8,314 bases of DNA from Gammaproteobacteria bacterium (GTDB taxonomy: Bacteria > Pseudomonadota > Gammaproteobacteria > Arenicellales > JAOTYS01). Below are positions 5,487 through 8,314 of the stretch, one piece after another (position 1 is the stretch's first letter; each line of letters starts with the position of its first letter). The stretch covers positions 1 to 8,314 of the forward strand of contig JAOTYS010000190.1 in NCBI GenBank assembly GCA_029861795.1, given 5' to 3'. The notes below the pieces were generated by a model, which was not told where the DNA came from, did no database searches, and saw nothing but the letters and a program-made list of their open reading frames with translations. A program made the translations under genes and the position numbers.

Positions 5487-5699
5487 ATGCGTTATGCGGT
5501 TGTTATTGAGAAAGGCGAAACAAGTTATGGGGCGTATGTTCCTGATCTTCCGGGGTGTGTCGCGGCTGGACAGAGTAGGGACGAAGTTTTGCGCCTTATT
5601 CAGGAGGCGATTGAGTTTCATATTGATGGACTCAAGGAAGATGGCGAACCTATCCCTACCCCTACCTCTAGTGTTGAATTTATAGACGTTGCTGCATAA
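5487..5699 (+). CDS. hicB: HicB antitoxin, short form (cassette C6)
   Basis: The 70-residue protein has the HicB partial-RNase-H-like fold: MRYAVVIEKGETSYGAYVPD, then LPGCVAAGQSRDEVLRLIQE and a final helix plus IPTPTSSVEF. It is the short form and lacks a separate C-terminal DNA-binding domain, so operon autoregulation may be weak or absent. A GAGG (5474-5477) overlapping the hicA stop serves as Shine-Dalgarno. The stop TAA (5697-5699) lies in the R'' box of attC7, so no room is left for a C-terminal extension, and the short form may be a result of cassette formation. The pair should be a functional addiction module. Confidence 0.92.
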   Translation: MRYAVVIEKGETSYGAYVPDLPGCVAAGQSRDEVLRLIQEAIEFHIDGLKEDGEPIPTPTSSVEFIDVAA

Positions 5700-5750
5700 C
5701 AAGCCCTTGGAGTGTCGACGGCCTCCTTCGTCGGCCGCGCCTCAAGGGCG
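5694..5750 (+). other. attC7, truncated: R' box missing
   Basis: R'' GCATAAC is at 5694-5700, and its flank GCTGCATAAC is complementary over 10 nt to the start of cassette C6 (GTTATGCAGC, 5244-5253). CCCTTGGAG (5704-5712) pairs with CTCAAGGG (5741-5748) leaving one unpaired G. The sequence then continues as GCG-GCGAAAA with no GTTRRRY. The break falls at or next to the G where the integrase normally cuts. Confidence 0.8.
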
Positions 5751-6065
5751 GCGAAAAATCCAACGCCAGAGAATCTTGCCTGGGTATCAAAGATTGCAAG
5801 TAACTCGTCAAGTAGTGTCGCGTCAATACAAAACGCTACCGGCTTCTATCTTGACTATAGTGAAGACCTTACCGCACTGGAAGGGAAAATGCCCTTGTTG
5901 TACGTTGTACGTGATGAGATGAAAGAGGTGGCAGATAAGTGGATCAAATCCAATACTCCCTCTGCCACTACCGTTTATATGGGCAAGCATTTGATGTTTT
6001 GGGAGAGGCCAGATGAATTCAATATGGTTCTCGATAAATTTCTTTCAGGTATCGATTCTATGTGA
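5751..6065 (+). pseudogene. Alpha/beta hydrolase, C-terminal remnant (cassette C7)
   Basis: About 105 residues remain (NPTPENLAWVSKIASN..., then GFYLDYSEDLTALEGKMPLLYVVRDE, then GKHLMFWERPDEFNMVLDKFL). This matches the last third of alpha/beta-fold hydrolases: the cap-to-core return, the strand with Pro-x-Leu-Tyr-Val-Val and acidic residue, and the His of the catalytic triad in the KHLMFWE segment. The usual length is 260-300 residues. The nucleophile elbow G-x-S-x-G and oxyanion region are missing. The frame stays open upstream to GTG 5712, but that part encodes the attC7 stem, and that GTG lacks a properly spaced ribosome-binding site. The remnant joins the truncated attC7 directly, so the 5' part of both gene and cassette was deleted. 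It is probably not functional. Confidence 0.7.
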
Positions 6066-6113
6066 CAATCGAATGGGGTCTAGCTCAAGAGGCCTCAAGT
6101 CTAGTGGGCAAAT

Positions 6114-6174
6114 GCCTAACAAATACTTGCAGCGCACCTGGCTAACGCCAGGCCGCTGAAGACATGCGTTATGT
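6114..6174 (+). other. attC8 recombination site (61 bp)
   Basis: R'' GCCTAAC is at 6114-6120 and R' GTTATGT at 6168-6174, with one departure from GTTRRRY. CTTGCAGCG pairs with CGCTGAAG leaving one unpaired G. The tip is a perfect hairpin, CCTGGC-TAAC-GCCAGG (6137-6152). R'' predicts that the lost start of cassette C7 read GTTAGGCATTT. Confidence 0.92.
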
Positions 6175-6398
6175 GGCAGACACAACTGGAATTAGCACGA
6201 CAAAGCAGGCACAGAACGCGGGCGCTTGGCTTCGGCCACCTGCGGAATCTAGTGAAATAGCTTCTCCGGCAGCAGCTAGCCAAATGCAGAAATGCCTCAT
6301 GGCTGTGTTGAAGTCGGTGAACTGCATTTAGAGCGAATACGCTTATCGTCCAAAACATAGCGCGTGATTTGCGGCGATTGTATCTCCACACTTCCGAC
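6175..6398. other. Leader of the cyclase cassette with repeated AAATGC motifs
   Basis: This 224-nt leader, after the attC8 crossover, shows no credible gene or clear promoter. AAATGCA (6282-6288), AAATGCC (6290-6296) and inverted TGCATTT (6323-6329) repeat the half-site found upstream of the LuxR-TPR gene, although spacing and orientation differ. It is long for a cassette leader and may carry the gene's own regulatory region. Confidence 0.3.
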
Positions 6399-8150
6399 AT
6401 GGCTGAAAGAGTTAAACGTAGACTGGCCGCAATTATTGCCGCTGATGTGGTGGGCTACTCACGACTCATGCGCCTGGATGAGGAGGCTACGATGGCGGCG
6501 TGGTGGTCCTATCGACAAGACGTCATTGATCCCACGGTTGCCGGTCTTGGGGGCCGTGTAGTCAAACTCACTGGCGATGGTTTCCTGGCCGAGTTTGCTT
6601 CCGCAACCGATGCTGTTTCTGCTGCCATCGCCATGCAAGCCGAAATCGCATCGCGCATTGCTGATGTACCCGAGGAAAAGCGCGTGCGATTTCGTATGGG
6701 CATTAATCTCGGTGACATCCTATGGGATGACGAAGACATCTATGGCGACGGCGTTAACACCGCGGCGCGAATTGAGGCCCTTGCGGAACCTGGTGGCATC
6801 CTCGTGTCAGCCAGCGTTCACGATCAGGTTCGCCACCGCGTCTCAGTCGGTTTTGAAGATATGGGCGAGCATCAACTGAAGAATATTGATGTGCCATTGC
6901 GGATTTATCGTGTTTCTTCTGATCCGTCCGCTTCAACTGCGTCGGTACCGAAAGCCGATATCGCAACCCTGCCCAACCGTCCATCTATCGCGGTATTGCC
7001 TTTTGCCGTAATTGGCGGGAACCGTAGCCATGCGGATTTTGCTGATGGTCTTGGCGCAGACATCAACACGGAGCTTTCCCGCTCTGGGACGATTGTTGTT
7101 GTCGGGCACCAGGTGAGTAAGCGTCATAGCCTCGAGACGGAAAGCATTAAAGACATCGGACGAACACTCGCCGTAGCCTACTTGCTCAGTGGTTCCGTAC
7201 GGATTGCGGGTAATCGGGTACGAATAAGCGCCGAGATGCTTGAGATAAAATCCGGCTATCCTCAATGGTCAGAACGTTACGATCGCTCTATCGATGATCT
7301 TTTTGCACTTCAGGAAGATATCTCCCGTAAGATTGTTGGCATGGTCGAACCTACCTTGCATCGATCAGAAATGGACCGGATTAGCCGTAGTCCACCCAGT
7401 GATCTGCAGCCCAATGAATTGATGCTCCGTGCCTGGAGAACCTCCGACGAAGGAAATGAAGAGGGGAACCGCACTGCACAGCGTGATTTGGAGGAAGCAA
7501 TTCGCCGCGATCCACAATACTCCGATGCCCATACCCAGCTTGCATGGATATATTGGTACGATGCCATGAACGGTTGGACAAATGAGCCAGAGAAAACCCT
7601 TCACAAAGCGCTTGAATGCGCTGAAAAGGGATTATCGCTCAATCCAAAAGACTATGATGCCCTTGGAGGGCGAGGTGCAGCACTTGTCGGACTCGGCAAG
7701 TACGAAGCTATTACGCGAATTATCGAAGCCCTTGAAAAGAAATTCCCAGGCCATGCGCATGCAACCATGTATCGCGCACAGTTATTAAACTCACTCGGCC
7801 AACATCAAGAGGCGCTGGAGTTGATGCGATACTCAATGGAAATCAATCCTGAACACGACCATTGGCAGTGGATGCAAATAGGTCTGTGCCATTTCTGTTT
7901 GGAGCGCTTCGTCGACGCGGTCGACGCATTTGAACAATTCAAGGCGATGTCAAAGTTTCCAAGGGGCCGTCTATTTCTGGCCGCCGCTTATGCCGCCGCT
8001 GGACGTAAGAAAGACGCTCGAACTGAGATCGACTCACTGGGAGCGGATGTAGATATACTCACCGAATGTTCGACGAATTTCTCCTATCGTGTTCCCGATG
8101 ACCGTGAACGGATAAGAGTATGGGCACAAAAAGCAGCGCAGCCCAAATAG
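6399..8150 (+). CDS. Class III adenylate cyclase with TolB-like and TPR domains (cassette C8)
   Basis: From ATG 6399 the protein has 583 residues. Residues 8-172 are a class III nucleotidyl cyclase domain. Metal Asp16 (AADVVGYSRLM) and Asp60 (KLTGDGF), adenine-contacting Lys56 and Asp113, and transition-state Asn120 and Arg124 (DGVNTAAR) all match the canonical set and spacing of mycobacterial Rv1625c, so cAMP synthesis by a homodimer is expected. Residues 193-325 are a TolB-like domain (RPSIAVLPFAVIGG, then GSVRIAGNRVRISAEM and WSERYDRS). Residues 340-540 form TPR-like repeats. No transmembrane segment is seen. The common N-terminus MAERVKRRLAAIIAADVVGY of this family fixes the start; a frame extension to TTG 6369 is not supported. 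Its Shine-Dalgarno is weak. The tail of the LuxR-TPR protein is a paralogue of residues 193-540. The gene sits in an unusually large cassette bounded by attC8 and an R'-like site at 8259. Confidence 0.9.
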   Translation: MAERVKRRLAAIIAADVVGYSRLMRLDEEATMAAWWSYRQDVIDPTVAGLGGRVVKLTGDGFLAEFASATDAVSAAIAMQAEIASRIADVPEEKRVRFRMGINLGDILWDDEDIYGDGVNTAARIEALAEPGGILVSASVHDQVRHRVSVGFEDMGEHQLKNIDVPLRIYRVSSDPSASTASVPKADIATLPNRPSIAVLPFAVIGGNRSHADFADGLGADINTELSRSGTIVVVGHQVSKRHSLETESIKDIGRTLAVAYLLSGSVRIAGNRVRISAEMLEIKSGYPQWSERYDRSIDDLFALQEDISRKIVGMVEPTLHRSEMDRISRSPPSDLQPNELMLRAWRTSDEGNEEGNRTAQRDLEEAIRRDPQYSDAHTQLAWIYWYDAMNGWTNEPEKTLHKALECAEKGLSLNPKDYDALGGRGAALVGLGKYEAITRIIEALEKKFPGHAHATMYRAQLLNSLGQHQEALELMRYSMEINPEHDHWQWMQIGLCHFCLERFVDAVDAFEQFKAMSKFPRGRLFLAAAYAAAGRKKDARTEIDSLGADVDILTECSTNFSYRVPDDRERIRVWAQKAAQPK

Positions 8151-8243
8151 TCCATATCGAACCCGGTCGACTGACGTGCGATTTACATGGCAATCCTGCC
8201 GTATGCTTAGCGTCGAAAATGACCTCCTTGATAACCGTAGAAG

Positions 8244-8265
8244 CGTTAAGGCCAGGCCGTTAGGC
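8244..8265 (+). other. Candidate right half of attC9
   Basis: R' GTTAGGC is at 8259-8265, preceded by a second core-like GTTAAGG at 8244-8250 that could act as the inner L' region. No R'' (RYYYAAC) with paired inner box was found in 8151-8240. The R'' expected from the start of cassette C8, GCCACATAAC, is absent. Either this attC lost its left half or the match is fortuitous. The credible gene start just downstream supports a real cassette boundary. Confidence 0.4.
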
Positions 8266-8285
8266 GACACGAGAAGGAAACATCA

Positions 8286-8314
8286 TTGAGCGATAAAGAA
8301 GAAATCCGAGACTT
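8286..8314 (+). CDS. Start of a further cassette gene (runs off the right edge)
   Basis: TTG 8286 opens a frame reading (M)SDKEEIRD to the window end. A Shine-Dalgarno-like GAGAAGGA at 8271-8278 lies 7 nt upstream, and the start falls 27 nt after the R' crossover at 8259, typical for a cassette. Ten residues are too few to assign a family. An MSDxExIRDL start is common in SnoaL/NTF2-like proteins, but that is only a hint. Confidence 0.4.

Larger units (their letters stand above)
2188..8265 (+). mobile_element. Integron gene-cassette array (partial, no integrase in window)
   Basis: Eight attC sites in one orientation (2188, 2842, 3436, 3968, 4494, 5179, 5694, 6114) separate short, mostly one- or two-gene units of 0.4-2.1 kb. 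Each site has R'' (consensus RYYYAAC), paired inner boxes with one unpaired base on the L'' side, and all but the seventh have R' (GTTRRRY). Crossover positions (between G and TT of R') give cassettes of about 2254-2907, 2908-3493, 3494-4025, 4026-4550, 4551-5244, 5245-5750, 5751-6168 and 6169-8259. No intI or attI is present, so expression from a Pc promoter cannot be judged, and several cassettes show their own promoter or ribosome-binding signals. Three near-identical attC sites of 72 bp sit beside shorter and unrelated ones, which implies cassettes from more than one source. Confidence 0.9.

Noticed and set aside
5712..5750. GTG 5712 as a true start for a full hydrolase-like gene
   Set aside because: These codons encode the attC7 stem, the GTG lacks a properly spaced Shine-Dalgarno, and the catalytic Ser region of the family is absent.
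2188..6174. Recurring GC-rich dyads read as CRISPR repeats, REP elements or rho-independent terminators
   Set aside because: Spacing is gene-sized, lengths vary from 61 to 72 bp, and each has R''/R' core boxes with one unpaired base, which identifies them as attC sites.
6369..6398. Upstream extension of the cyclase gene to TTG 6369
   Set aside because: Family members begin at the MAERVKRRLAAI-type sequence encoded from ATG 6399, and the extension has no ribosome-binding site or family match.
8173..8214. Imperfect hairpin (GACG ... GGCA-ATCC-TGCC ... CGTC) as a terminator or attC stem after the cyclase
   Set aside because: Pairing is interrupted, no T-tract follows and no R''/L'' boxes fit the attC layout.

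Overview
The window reads as part of an integron gene-cassette array in a proteobacterium, probably a gammaproteobacterium or an environmental relative. This rests on the protein families present and on at least eight attC recombination sites, all in the same orientation on the plus strand. No integrase gene, attI site, IS element, rRNA or tRNA is visible, so this is an internal or distal part of an array. The mix of attC types and the two toxin-antitoxin cassettes suggest a sedentary chromosomal integron rather than a clinical mobile one. The host cannot be named from the sequence alone.

Layout. 1-456 (minus) is the N-terminal 152 codons of a DUF1326 protein running off the left edge. 457-588 is a divergent intergenic region with an operator-like set of TGCATTT/AAATGC half-sites and a TATAAT box. 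589-2025 (plus) is a LuxR-HTH / TolB-like / TPR regulator. From attC1 (2188-2259) the cassettes follow. C1 carries a HIT-family protein. C2 carries a four-helix membrane protein of the hydroxylaminobenzene mutase / styrene oxide isomerase type. C3 carries a small helical protein with an HEPN-like RNxxxH motif. C4 carries an unrecognised protein. C5 carries a RelE/YafQ-type toxin plus an Xre antitoxin, with its own promoter and a doubled operator. C6 carries HicA and HicB. C7 carries the C-terminal remnant of an alpha/beta hydrolase, fused to a broken attC. C8, about 2.1 kb, carries an adenylate cyclase / TolB-like / TPR protein with a complete catalytic residue set. A new cassette appears to open at 8260, with a TTG-initiated gene starting at 8286.

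Most cassettes look independently mobile and self-contained: short leader, own Shine-Dalgarno or promoter, and in three cases a stop codon placed inside the attC R'' box. The start and end of each cassette are complementary for up to 10 nt, beyond the 7-nt core box. This lets one check which cassette start belongs with which cassette end. That test shows two breaks: cassette C7 has lost its beginning, and the R'' box of attC1 matches the start of cassette C8 (11 nt) instead of anything upstream of attC1. Both regulators (589-2025 and 6399-8150) share the TolB-like/TPR architecture, so they may be related cassettes, or the array may have been rearranged around them.
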